From UBA7662 sp943369355 (lineage in GTDB: Bacteria; Bacteroidota; Bacteroidia; UBA7662), in the NCBI GenBank assembly GCA_943369355.1, contig CALRMX020000004.1:124001-188000 (forward strand): a stretch of 64,000 bases of DNA. Direction: 5' to 3'. Every line of letters begins with the position of its first letter. Position 1 is the stretch's first letter. Shown in pieces: positions 16,151 to 23,711 of the stretch. The notes beneath the pieces are model-generated. The model was not told where the DNA came from. It did not search any database and saw only the letters and a list, made by a program, of their open reading frames with translations. A program made the translations under genes and the position numbers.

Positions 16151-19100
16151 GGCTGGCCTCCTTTCGCTGCTTCCTTCTCCTTTTTCCGTTTTAAAAGCTC
16201 ATCGAAACCATTAAACTCACGGTTGAGCACCAAAGCCATCCCCGTTATGGTAAGCGGACCTTCAACCAATCCTTCGGGTTGCTGCCGTCTAAATCCGCGT
16301 AGTCGTAGGGTTCCTTCAGGATTGAGCAAATACTCCACATTCACATTGCCCACTAAATCTTGTCCAGCACTACTGCTTCCTTGCAAATCAACTTGTCGTT
16401 CGAGTTCCAAAACCAATCGGTTGTCGAAAAGTTGCTTCCGTAAGTTGACTTGTAGCTGTGTGTGGTCGGTTAAACTGCCCGATTGGTATTCTTGGTAGGT
16501 GTCGAGATTTACGTTCAGCTCCACCTGCCTGAAATACTGTGCACTCAATTGATTCAGCTGACCGCTTAAAAGCTGGCTAGCACTAGATCGTGCCAATCCG
16601 GTTGCAGCCCCGCCTGCTTGAGGATTGCTGCTCAATCCTGCAGGTACAAAACGATTGAGTACCAAGAGCGAAAACACCTGTTTATTCAGCTCAGCCTCAT
16701 CTTGATTGAGTTGCTGAATGCGTCCATAGACATTGCCATCGAGTGCAGCGCGCTGTTGTTCGGGCATATCGAGCCGAAAACTTAGTGACGGTTTGAGTAG
16801 CTCACCGCCGATATTCAGGTACAACTCGAAAGGCAATTCCTGACGGTAACGTTGGCGAAGTGCTTCGTCGGCAACACTGAGCTGTGTACTCATGAGGTCG
16901 GCAGCACCTGTTTTAACCCGGTAAAGGGCTTGTAAATCGAGCCGAGCCTTCATCGGGTCGCCCGACCAAATGACCCGACCTCCGGGCACCAATTCAAACT
17001 TCCTTCGCGCTAGTTCGTACATACTTAACTCGTACGAGCCCTTGCTAATTTCATAGGTGCCGGCTAGTCTTGTTTGGCCATTAGGGTCTTGTTCGTATAC
17101 AAGAGCCGCTTTTCCCGACAGTAATAAATGGTCACCTGAGCGTTCATCGAGCACCAATTTAAGCTCACTCTTTGGGGTGAGCTCTAAGGTAGAACGTATA
17201 CGTATTCCACTCAAAGGGTTGATGCGCACTGGTTGTTCGTCTTCCAACGAATCGGTTGCGGGGTCGTACCTACTAAATATCACTACACCATCACGTTCTA
17301 CTACATCAACTTCCGATTCAGGCACCACCAAAGTAATGCGGCTGCTATCCGACAAACGGACCTTCCCGTCGATAACCAGATTAATCGGCGTACCGGTTAA
17401 ACGGATGTCGGCATTTGCCCTGGCTTGCCCATAAAGCAATGGGTTATCGCTTTTGGTTGCATTAAGCAATTGGAAATCGCGAGCGCTCAACGACAAATCG
17501 AGTAGTTGTTTCCCCGATTCGGGGGTTCGGATGAAGCCATTGAGCACCAGTTCGCGCTCCTTTTCATCGGTAAGTACGAAGCGGCTTAATTGAATCTTGG
17601 TTTCATCAAACGTGATGGTTTCATTACCCAAATGGTAACGCGAGTTGAGTGGAGCGATATAAGCATCTGCTTCTGCAAAATGTAGCTCGCCTGCGTATCG
17701 AAGCTGTTGCAAGCTGCCCGCTAGCGTTAATCTGCCTTGTAAATAGCCGTTGGCTTCGCGCAATACACTATCGCTAAGGAGCACTAAAGGACTAAGATTA
17801 AGTCGTTCTACGGTAAGCTCGGCCTCCAAATCATCGACCCCACGTTCACCACTGTAAAAAGCAGCCATATCGAGCTTGCTTTCCTGTCCGTCGAGCGATA
17901 GCTGAAGGCGGTATCGATCGTCGGTTGCGACGGCATCTATAACCAAGGTGCCGAGCTGTAACCCAGCCGCCTGCAGACTGTCGATGCGGAAGTCGGAGAG
18001 CAGCATGAGCTCTTTCTCATTCAAACTTGTACGAATCACGCCATTCATCACCCCATCGGCATAGGCTGTATCGGCACGAAGCAACGAACTCAAGTTTACC
18101 AAGCCAAAATCGGTCATTCGTAGTACGTACTCCTCGCCTTCGTCGGTAAAAATGAACTTCTCTTTCCCACTAGTCAATGCAAAATTGCGGAAACGGTCGC
18201 CCTGAGGGGCATCATTTAGCTTCGACCACGGCCTACCATCGAGCATAAGACCTTCGGGTAGCAGCTCGGTATAAATTCCCTTCGCATCCTTTTGGCTGTG
18301 CGTAGCCAAGCGGTATATCGGCTTCCCAGATGGCTCATCCAGTTCAAGTTCAATATCGAAATTATCACTATTACCGCTCCAGGCCAAACGAGTTGGTCCT
18401 ACTGCGGCGGGCGAAAAATCCAATTTCTCGAAGCCCGCTTTAACAACTAGAAGACTATCGGAATCTACTTGGAGGGTAAAAGCTTTCATGGCACCATCGC
18501 CATAAGTCACTTGTGGCAAATTGGCTTGCATGCGCAAATCGCCGCCCTTCAAATTCGCCTCCACAGAAGCAGTATCGCCGAGATAAAATGGCAACAGTTC
18601 TTGCCAGGTGGGAACCGGATAAAACGTGAAAGAGGCTGAAGCTTGAGTAGAGCGAGATAGGGTATCATGCGGTTTAGGCAGCAGTCCAGGAAGATGTTGG
18701 CTGAGGCTGGCCAATGCCGTGGCGTATGCCTTTTCGGCGCTTACGTTCGCTTCGGCGCTGCCAGAAACCAGCTTACTTGCTACCTTCAACCAACTCCTCG
18801 AGGCTTGCGAGCTTGCATCGATAAGTAAGCCTCCCGGGTAGTAACTTTTCTGTGCATCTTGCAGGTGCAAACTGTCGAGCGCTAATACAAAGGCCATGCT
18901 GGCAGTATCGCGGTGCAGTTCTCCAGTAAGCTGGAAGCTGAGTTGTTTGAGTTCATCACTCCAGCGCAAAGCGTCGGGTTTGGCCAAATCTAGTCTCACT
19001 TGGAGCTTTAAATCCTGCTTAGTGGAAGCAATCGTGCCATTCAAGCCTAGTGCAAGCTGGAGTTCTGGGCTGTTATGATCGGCTATTAAACTTAGGTTAC

Positions 19101-20952
19101 CGGAGTCGAGCCTGGCCTTCACCTCCAAAGCCCCGTAATCGTAATCGTACACCGGTAAATTGAGAAAGTCGATATCCGCCTCAAATTGAGCCGTTTCGGG
19201 CTTACTACCTCGGCCTTTTGCTGACAAAACGAAACTAGTTTGCCCAAAGGTGCTATCGGCCAGAATTTGTCCGAGTGGCAAATTATGAAGGCCTGCCTCA
19301 AGCTGATAGCTGATTGCACTGTCATTTGCCCATTGGCTTGCATGGCCGTCGAGGAGAGCAATTCCTCCGGGCCAACTTAATTCTGCGGTGAGCGTGATGT
19401 TGCTAGGATCTACTTTAGCCAAACCATTTGCTGTCAAAGATTCGGGATAGGTAAAGCCTTCTTCGGGCACCCACAAACGCAAATCGTTCCGGGTTACCGT
19501 TGCGACAAAGTTGGACAAGTTGATTGTCGGAAATCCTAAATCGTTGGCTGTATAACTGCCCTGCAGTGTCGATGACGAGTTTCGCCAATTCAACTGAAAT
19601 GCGCTGGCCTGAATTTGAGAGAAACTCCCTATTAAGTTGCCTTGAACAGCCACAGGATTGCCAAACAGCGGTTGTATGCTGGGCTCCCTTTCGAGTTGAG
19701 GTGCAAAAAATGCGGCATCTTCTATGGCGAGCGACGAGTTTTCAGACATCTGGAGCTCGAAAGCTAAGTTTTCGTACGCATTCACCATATCGGCAGGCGA
19801 AGCATAATCCAGCCTTACATCGGCATGTAGCTCACTATTTGCCGTTTTTGCATCAAATCCCGTGATTTGTAGTGCATTCCTGTCTGCATCAACACTGGCA
19901 CGCAAGTCCAGCTCCCAGCCGGCTTCCTCGCAGAGTTTAGCACGCAATCCATCCAATCTAGCTTGGTCTCCGGAATAATTCAGGCTATCAAAAACCAGAT
20001 AATTCGTCTGCCAGCGCTGATAGTCGGCATTAAAAACTCCTGGAGAAGGTTCTACATTGCCGGTTTGAAGCACCAAAAGCAAATTACGTATATCTAGCTT
20101 CCCGCTTTGTACCTTTAAGTTCGGCAACTCAAAAGGCGAAGTTGTTTGACTGCTCGCGTTTTGACTCCGTTCGGCTTGCCGAATTTGAATACGGATGTCC
20201 TTAGCTGTTGAAGAGGCCAGCTTATAGGTGTCTTGCAAAGGCAATATATACAGGTGGTTCAACGTAAGCAATCCGATCTGATACGCTTGGCTTTGGTCGG
20301 GCATAAGCAGCAGAAGATTCCCATTTTCACATTGGAAATTTGCTGCAGAAAAAGCCAATTCATTCAATTCGCCTTCAAAAGCTTGTAGCGATAAAGCCTC
20401 AAAACGGCTGTTCAATGCAAAGCCCTTGAGTTGTAGTTGTAGGTCGGCATCTTTCAACTTTAAACCCGCCACATGTAAAAGTGGCAAAAGCGAACTACTG
20501 GTATCGGTGCTTCCCTCACTTTCGAATACCTCCAAGAGTGGATCAAAATTGAATTGACCCGTTTCTTCCTCTTTCAACCGTACTACCCATCCAACTGCTT
20601 CTAGGCTATCAAAATGCAATCGCTGTGGTAGCTCCCACCAGCTTAATCTGCCAACAAAGCGCGGTGCATAAACTACCGTGTCACCTTCGGCGGTTAATAG
20701 CTTTAAGTTATCAATCTGCCAATGTCCACGATAGCTTAAGCTCAATCTTTGCAAATCGAGCAGCATGCCACTCTTTGTGCTCAGGTAAGTGGCGGCACGA
20801 CGTGCTACCCAGGTTTGAACCAGCGGCCATCGCAAGAGCAAAGCCAATAAAGTCAAGCCCGCGAGCACTCCCAACACGGTCCAGCCAAGTCGGCCTAACA
20901 GTTTGCGGAAAAAAGGGGGCAGGGTGAACAATTGATGGCAGTGATGCGACAA
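16147..20952 (-). CDS. tamB: TamB (DUF490) periplasmic beta-helical translocation protein
   Basis: A 1601-residue protein. One N-terminal membrane segment (residues ~20-42, LGWTVLGVLAGLTLLALLL) is followed by a very long beta-repeat region that should form the hydrophobic-grooved taco fold of AsmA-like proteins. The C-terminal ~400 residues match the TamB/DUF490 domain (LTLAGSLQQLRYAGEL through the QLLSGQLNQL region). It would span the periplasm and dock to TamL, encoded next with a 4-bp overlap. The ferredoxin gene lies 33 bases upstream on the same strand, so Tam and a redox pair may share a message. Confidence 0.92.
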   Translation of the reverse strand: MSHHCHQLFTLPPFFRKLLGRLGWTVLGVLAGLTLLALLLRWPLVQTWVARRAATYLSTKSGMLLDLQRLSLSYRGHWQIDNLKLLTAEGDTVVYAPRFVGRLSWWELPQRLHFDSLEAVGWVVRLKEEETGQFNFDPLLEVFESEGSTDTSSSLLPLLHVAGLKLKDADLQLQLKGFALNSRFEALSLQAFEGELNELAFSAANFQCENGNLLLLMPDQSQAYQIGLLTLNHLYILPLQDTYKLASSTAKDIRIQIRQAERSQNASSQTTSPFELPNLKVQSGKLDIRNLLLVLQTGNVEPSPGVFNADYQRWQTNYLVFDSLNYSGDQARLDGLRAKLCEEAGWELDLRASVDADRNALQITGFDAKTANSELHADVRLDYASPADMVNAYENLAFELQMSENSSLAIEDAAFFAPQLEREPSIQPLFGNPVAVQGNLIGSFSQIQASAFQLNWRNSSSTLQGSYTANDLGFPTINLSNFVATVTRNDLRLWVPEEGFTYPESLTANGLAKVDPSNITLTAELSWPGGIALLDGHASQWANDSAISYQLEAGLHNLPLGQILADSTFGQTSFVLSAKGRGSKPETAQFEADIDFLNLPVYDYDYGALEVKARLDSGNLSLIADHNSPELQLALGLNGTIASTKQDLKLQVRLDLAKPDALRWSDELKQLSFQLTGELHRDTASMAFVLALDSLHLQDAQKSYYPGGLLIDASSQASRSWLKVASKLVSGSAEANVSAEKAYATALASLSQHLPGLLPKPHDTLSRSTQASASFTFYPVPTWQELLPFYLGDTASVEANLKGGDLRMQANLPQVTYGDGAMKAFTLQVDSDSLLVVKAGFEKLDFSPAAVGPTRLAWSGNSDNFDIELELDEPSGKPIYRLATHSQKDAKGIYTELLPEGLMLDGRPWSKLNDAPQGDRFRNFALTSGKEKFIFTDEGEEYVLRMTDFGLVNLSSLLRADTAYADGVMNGVIRTSLNEKELMLLSDFRIDSLQAAGLQLGTLVIDAVATDDRYRLQLSLDGQESKLDMAAFYSGERGVDDLEAELTVERLNLSPLVLLSDSVLREANGYLQGRLTLAGSLQQLRYAGELHFAEADAYIAPLNSRYHLGNETITFDETKIQLSRFVLTDEKERELVLNGFIRTPESGKQLLDLSLSARDFQLLNATKSDNPLLYGQARANADIRLTGTPINLVIDGKVRLSDSSRITLVVPESEVDVVERDGVVIFSRYDPATDSLEDEQPVRINPLSGIRIRSTLELTPKSELKLVLDERSGDHLLLSGKAALVYEQDPNGQTRLAGTYEISKGSYELSMYELARRKFELVPGGRVIWSGDPMKARLDLQALYRVKTGAADLMSTQLSVADEALRQRYRQELPFELYLNIGGELLKPSLSFRLDMPEQQRAALDGNVYGRIQQLNQDEAELNKQVFSLLVLNRFVPAGLSSNPQAGGAATGLARSSASQLLSGQLNQLSAQYFRQVELNVNLDTYQEYQSGSLTDHTQLQVNLRKQLFDNRLVLELERQVDLQGSSSAGQDLVGNVNVEYLLNPEGTLRLRGFRRQQPEGLVEGPLTITGMALVLNREFNGFDELLKRKKEKEAAKGGQP

Positions 20953-20985
20953 ATATACCTGCCAAACGCATTTTAGCAGTGATTC

Positions 20986-21306
20986 TTACTGACTTTCACC
21001 CAATACCTGTATTACGGCACCATCACTCAAATCGCTGATACGTATTTGACAACTCAAGCGGCTTTGCTCGGTAGCATTAAACATGGTATCGAGCATATCG
21101 AGTTCTATATCGGTGGGATCGTTGGCTGTACCTTCGAGTAAACTAATGTGGCAGGTGGCACATAGCGCCATGCCTCCACAAGTGGCCAAAATCGGATAAT
21201 CACTCCCTTTGAGCACTTCCATGAGGCTCAAACCCATATCGGTTGGGACGGTGATTGGCGTTTTATCGCCATTTGCTTCTTCAACAAAAAAGGTAATATC
21301 GGCCAT
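20986..21306 (-). CDS. 2Fe-2S ferredoxin (adrenodoxin type)
   Basis: A 106-residue ferredoxin. The cluster motif CGGMALCATC is CX5CX2C, with the fourth Cys in RLSCQI about 36 residues later. This is the vertebrate/bacterial adrenodoxin spacing rather than the plant type. It carries electrons in the cytoplasm. Its start shares one base with the reductase stop codon (TAATG), so the reductase upstream is the likely electron donor. Confidence 0.93.
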   Translation of the reverse strand: MADITFFVEEANGDKTPITVPTDMGLSLMEVLKGSDYPILATCGGMALCATCHISLLEGTANDPTDIELDMLDTMFNATEQSRLSCQIRISDLSDGAVIQVLGESQ

Positions 21307-22310
21307 TAGAACGCATGAACACCATTCACAGTGGTGTATTTAAAACTAAGTTTTTGCTCGGGATACACATATCTAAAAGCACTTTGTGCCATAAGCGCGG
21401 CCTCGTGAAAGCCACAAAGTATCAGCTTTAATTTACCCGGGTAGGTATTGATATCGCCAATGGCGTACACTCTCGGAACATTGGTGCTGTAGTCCTCTAC
21501 ATTCACTTCAATAGCTGCCTTGTCGAGTTGCAACCCCCAGTTTTCAATCGGACCCAACTTTGGGCTCAACCCAAAGAGGGGAATTAAATAGTCGGTATCG
21601 TAGGTGGTTATTTGCTTCTGTTTGTTGATCACAGATACTCCATGAAGAACACCGTTCCCATGCAACTCATGGAGGTTAGAACTCAAGAGCAAACGTATTT
21701 TCCCTTTTTGTGCTAACTCAGCGACTTTTTCTGACGAATCAACCGCGCCCCTAAAACTTTCGTTACGATGCACCAAAGTGAGTTCTTCGGCAATGTCGGA
21801 GAGATAAATAGCCCAATCGAGGGCAGAATCGCCACCTCCGGCGAGCATGACCTTTTTGTTGCGGTACTTCTCCGGGTCGAGTATCATGTACGAAACGCCT
21901 TTGTTCTCGTATTGCTCTAAATTGCTGAGCTCTGGTTTACGGGGCTCAAAACAGCCCAATCCACCCGCAATAACCACCACTTTGGCTGCTACCTCAGTGC
22001 CCATATTGGTTTTTATGATAAAACTGCCGTCCGCCAAGTTTTCTAACTCCTCTACCCGCTCCCCAAGCGTAAACGTAGGATTGAACGGGGCAACTTGGGC
22101 CATCAGGTTATCTACCAGCTCGCCAGCGAGTATAGTCGGATAGCCTGGAATATCGTAGATAGGCTTTTTCGGATATATTTCAGAGAGCTGTCCTCCTACT
22201 TGGGGTAATGCGTCGATCAAATGACAGCGCATTTTCAAGAGTCCGGCTTCAAATACGGCGAAAAGTCCAACAGGGCCAGCGCCAACTATGCAGATATCGG
22301 TGGTAATCAT
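21306..22310 (-). CDS. Type 2 ferredoxin-NADP reductase (thioredoxin-reductase-like)
   Basis: A 334-residue FAD/NAD(P) oxidoreductase. The FAD loop is IVGAGPVGLFAVFE at residues ~8-21, the NADPH loop VMLAGGGDSALDWAI at ~155-170, and the second FAD motif VYAIGDINTYPG near 280. The CxxC active site of thioredoxin reductase is absent, which places it with the YumC/ONFR type of ferredoxin-NADP reductases. It would reduce the adjacent 2Fe-2S ferredoxin. A perfect TAATTTTG box and an ATTCAGA-N8-TCTGAAT inverted repeat precede the start. Confidence 0.9.
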   Translation of the reverse strand: MITTDICIVGAGPVGLFAVFEAGLLKMRCHLIDALPQVGGQLSEIYPKKPIYDIPGYPTILAGELVDNLMAQVAPFNPTFTLGERVEELENLADGSFIIKTNMGTEVAAKVVVIAGGLGCFEPRKPELSNLEQYENKGVSYMILDPEKYRNKKVMLAGGGDSALDWAIYLSDIAEELTLVHRNESFRGAVDSSEKVAELAQKGKIRLLLSSNLHELHGNGVLHGVSVINKQKQITTYDTDYLIPLFGLSPKLGPIENWGLQLDKAAIEVNVEDYSTNVPRVYAIGDINTYPGKLKLILCGFHEAALMAQSAFRYVYPEQKLSFKYTTVNGVHAF

Positions 22311-22323
22311 ACGTTCGGGTACA

Positions 22324-22331
22324 CAAAATTA
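22324..22331 (-). promoter_or_regulatory. -7 box of the ferredoxin-NADP reductase operon
   Basis: On the minus strand this reads TAATTTTG, a perfect TAnnTTTG, 13 bases before the reductase ATG. No -33 TTTG stands at the usual distance, which suits an activated promoter. Confidence 0.55.
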
Positions 22332-22335
22332 TAAA

Positions 22336-22357
22336 ATTCAGACAATTTTATCTGAAT
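22336..22357. promoter_or_regulatory. Inverted repeat, candidate operator of the reductase operon
   Basis: ATTCAGA and TCTGAAT are perfect arms separated by 8 bases, just upstream of the reductase -7 box. The 22-bp size fits a dimeric regulator. The T-rich flank on the plus side would also allow a hairpin, but no plus-strand gene ends here. Confidence 0.45.
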
Positions 22358-22416
22358 CTTTTTGTCACTATCTAAAAGAACCCGTTTTTCGATCAAAAGT
22401 TCAGCTTGGAAATGGT

Positions 22417-22656
22417 TCACTTCAATTGACCGATTGGCTCGAAACGCTCAAATACCATTTCGCCATGAGGGCTATCAGCCAATTCTTCGGTTAAGTCTTG
22501 CCCCGCCCAATGTTCGTAGTGTTTGCCGTTTTTCCAAAGTCTGCTTTTACTTAAGTCGTAAATAATGCCTTTGTAGGCTATCCAAATTTCGTCGCGATCT
22601 TGGCCGTTACGTAAAGCCAATTGCGCTCTTGAATAAATTGGCAGCTCTTGGTTCAT
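22417..22656 (-). CDS. Cytochrome b5-like heme/steroid-binding domain protein
   Basis: A 79-residue stand-alone domain. YSRAQLALRNG, then IWIAYKGIIYDLSKSRLW, then HYEHWAGQDLTEELADSPHG follow the cytochrome b5 fold; the His in HYEHW and the late SPHG are the candidate axial heme ligands. There is no signal peptide or anchor, so it is probably cytoplasmic. Its start overlaps the asd stop codon by 4 bp. The electron partner is unknown; the ferredoxin reductase gene lies 106 bases downstream but seems to have its own promoter. Confidence 0.85.
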   Translation of the reverse strand: MNQELPIYSRAQLALRNGQDRDEIWIAYKGIIYDLSKSRLWKNGKHYEHWAGQDLTEELADSPHGEMVFERFEPIGQLK

Positions 22657-23648
22657 GCCTTCAATAAGCCTTTCTTAAGCAAGTATTCGGCAATTTGAAC
22701 GGCGTTGGTTGCTGCACCTTTTCTTAAGTTGTCGGCCACTATCCACATATTCAAAGTATTGGGCAAACTTTCATCGCGGCGAATGCGCCCTACAAATACT
22801 TCGTCGCGTCCATGACTCGTTAATGGCATAGGGTAAAGGGCTTGCTGAGGATCGTCGGCAACCACCACTCCTTCGCTGGCACGCAACAGCTCGTAGATTT
22901 CAGATAGCTCAAAAGCATGGTGAAATTCTACGTTCACAGCTTCACTGTGACCACCCATCACTGGCACACGAACCGTTGTAGCTGTAAGTGCGATGTTCGG
23001 GTCGCGCATGATTTTCCTTGTTTCGTTTACCATTTTCATTTCTTCTTTGGTATACCCGTTGTCGAGAAATTGATCGATTTGCGGCAAACAATTCAAGTCG
23101 ATGGGGTGGACATAAGCTTTAGGCCCATCTATGCCTGCCCTTTCGTTCATCAACTGGGTAACGGCCTTAACGCCGGTACCCGTTACACTTTGGTAAGTAG
23201 AAACTACGATACGTTTAATTCTGAAGCGGTCGTGGAGTTGCTTTAAGGCTACCACCATTTGAATGGTAGAGCAATTCGGGTTGGCGATAATTTTATCGTC
23301 GGGACCCAATACGTCGGCATTCAATTCAGGAACGACCAATGCTTTGTCGGGATCCATCCGCCAAGCCGAAGAATTATCGATGACCACGGTGCCTACCTCT
23401 GCAAAACGGGGTGCCCATTCGAGGCTTACACTCCCACCCGCAGAAAAGAGTGCCAAGTCGGGTCGAGCAGCAACAGCTTCGGCCATGGTGATGGCTGGAT
23501 AATCTTTCGCATTAAAACGAACTGGCTTGCCGGCAGATTTATCGGAAGCCACAGCCAAAAATTCAGTCACCGGAAAATTGCGTTCTTCCAGGACCTTACG
23601 CATCACTTCGCCTACCATACCGGTGGCTCCTACCACTGCTACCTTCAT
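22653..23648 (-). CDS. asd: Aspartate-semialdehyde dehydrogenase
   Basis: A 331-residue enzyme making aspartate semialdehyde from aspartyl phosphate for Lys, Met, Thr and diaminopimelate. VVGATGMVGEVMRKVLEER at residues ~5-23 is the NADP loop. The catalytic Cys lies in NPNCSTIQ (~128) and the catalytic His in GGHSEAVNVEF (~244). Length is normal for the family. A TAnnTTTG promoter stands 29 bases upstream. The cytochrome-b5 gene is coupled downstream by a 4-bp overlap. Confidence 0.96.
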   Translation of the reverse strand: MKVAVVGATGMVGEVMRKVLEERNFPVTEFLAVASDKSAGKPVRFNAKDYPAITMAEAVAARPDLALFSAGGSVSLEWAPRFAEVGTVVIDNSSAWRMDPDKALVVPELNADVLGPDDKIIANPNCSTIQMVVALKQLHDRFRIKRIVVSTYQSVTGTGVKAVTQLMNERAGIDGPKAYVHPIDLNCLPQIDQFLDNGYTKEEMKMVNETRKIMRDPNIALTATTVRVPVMGGHSEAVNVEFHHAFELSEIYELLRASEGVVVADDPQQALYPMPLTSHGRDEVFVGRIRRDESLPNTLNMWIVADNLRKGAATNAVQIAEYLLKKGLLKA

Positions 23649-23677
23649 TTTTGCGGGATTTGAGATAAAAAACAGTG

Positions 23678-23685
23678 CAAAAGTA
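23678..23685 (-). promoter_or_regulatory. -7 box of asd
   Basis: On the minus strand this reads TACTTTTG, a perfect TAnnTTTG, 29 bases before the asd ATG in the divergent gap with the lamin-tail gene. Confidence 0.55.
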
Positions 23686-23711
23686 AAATTTTTTCAGCCG
23701 TGATTGGGGGT

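Noticed and set aside
15953..16498. Long plus-strand frame across the TamL/TamB junction
   Set aside because: Ser/Lys-rich, antisense to two well-supported genes, no homology recognised.
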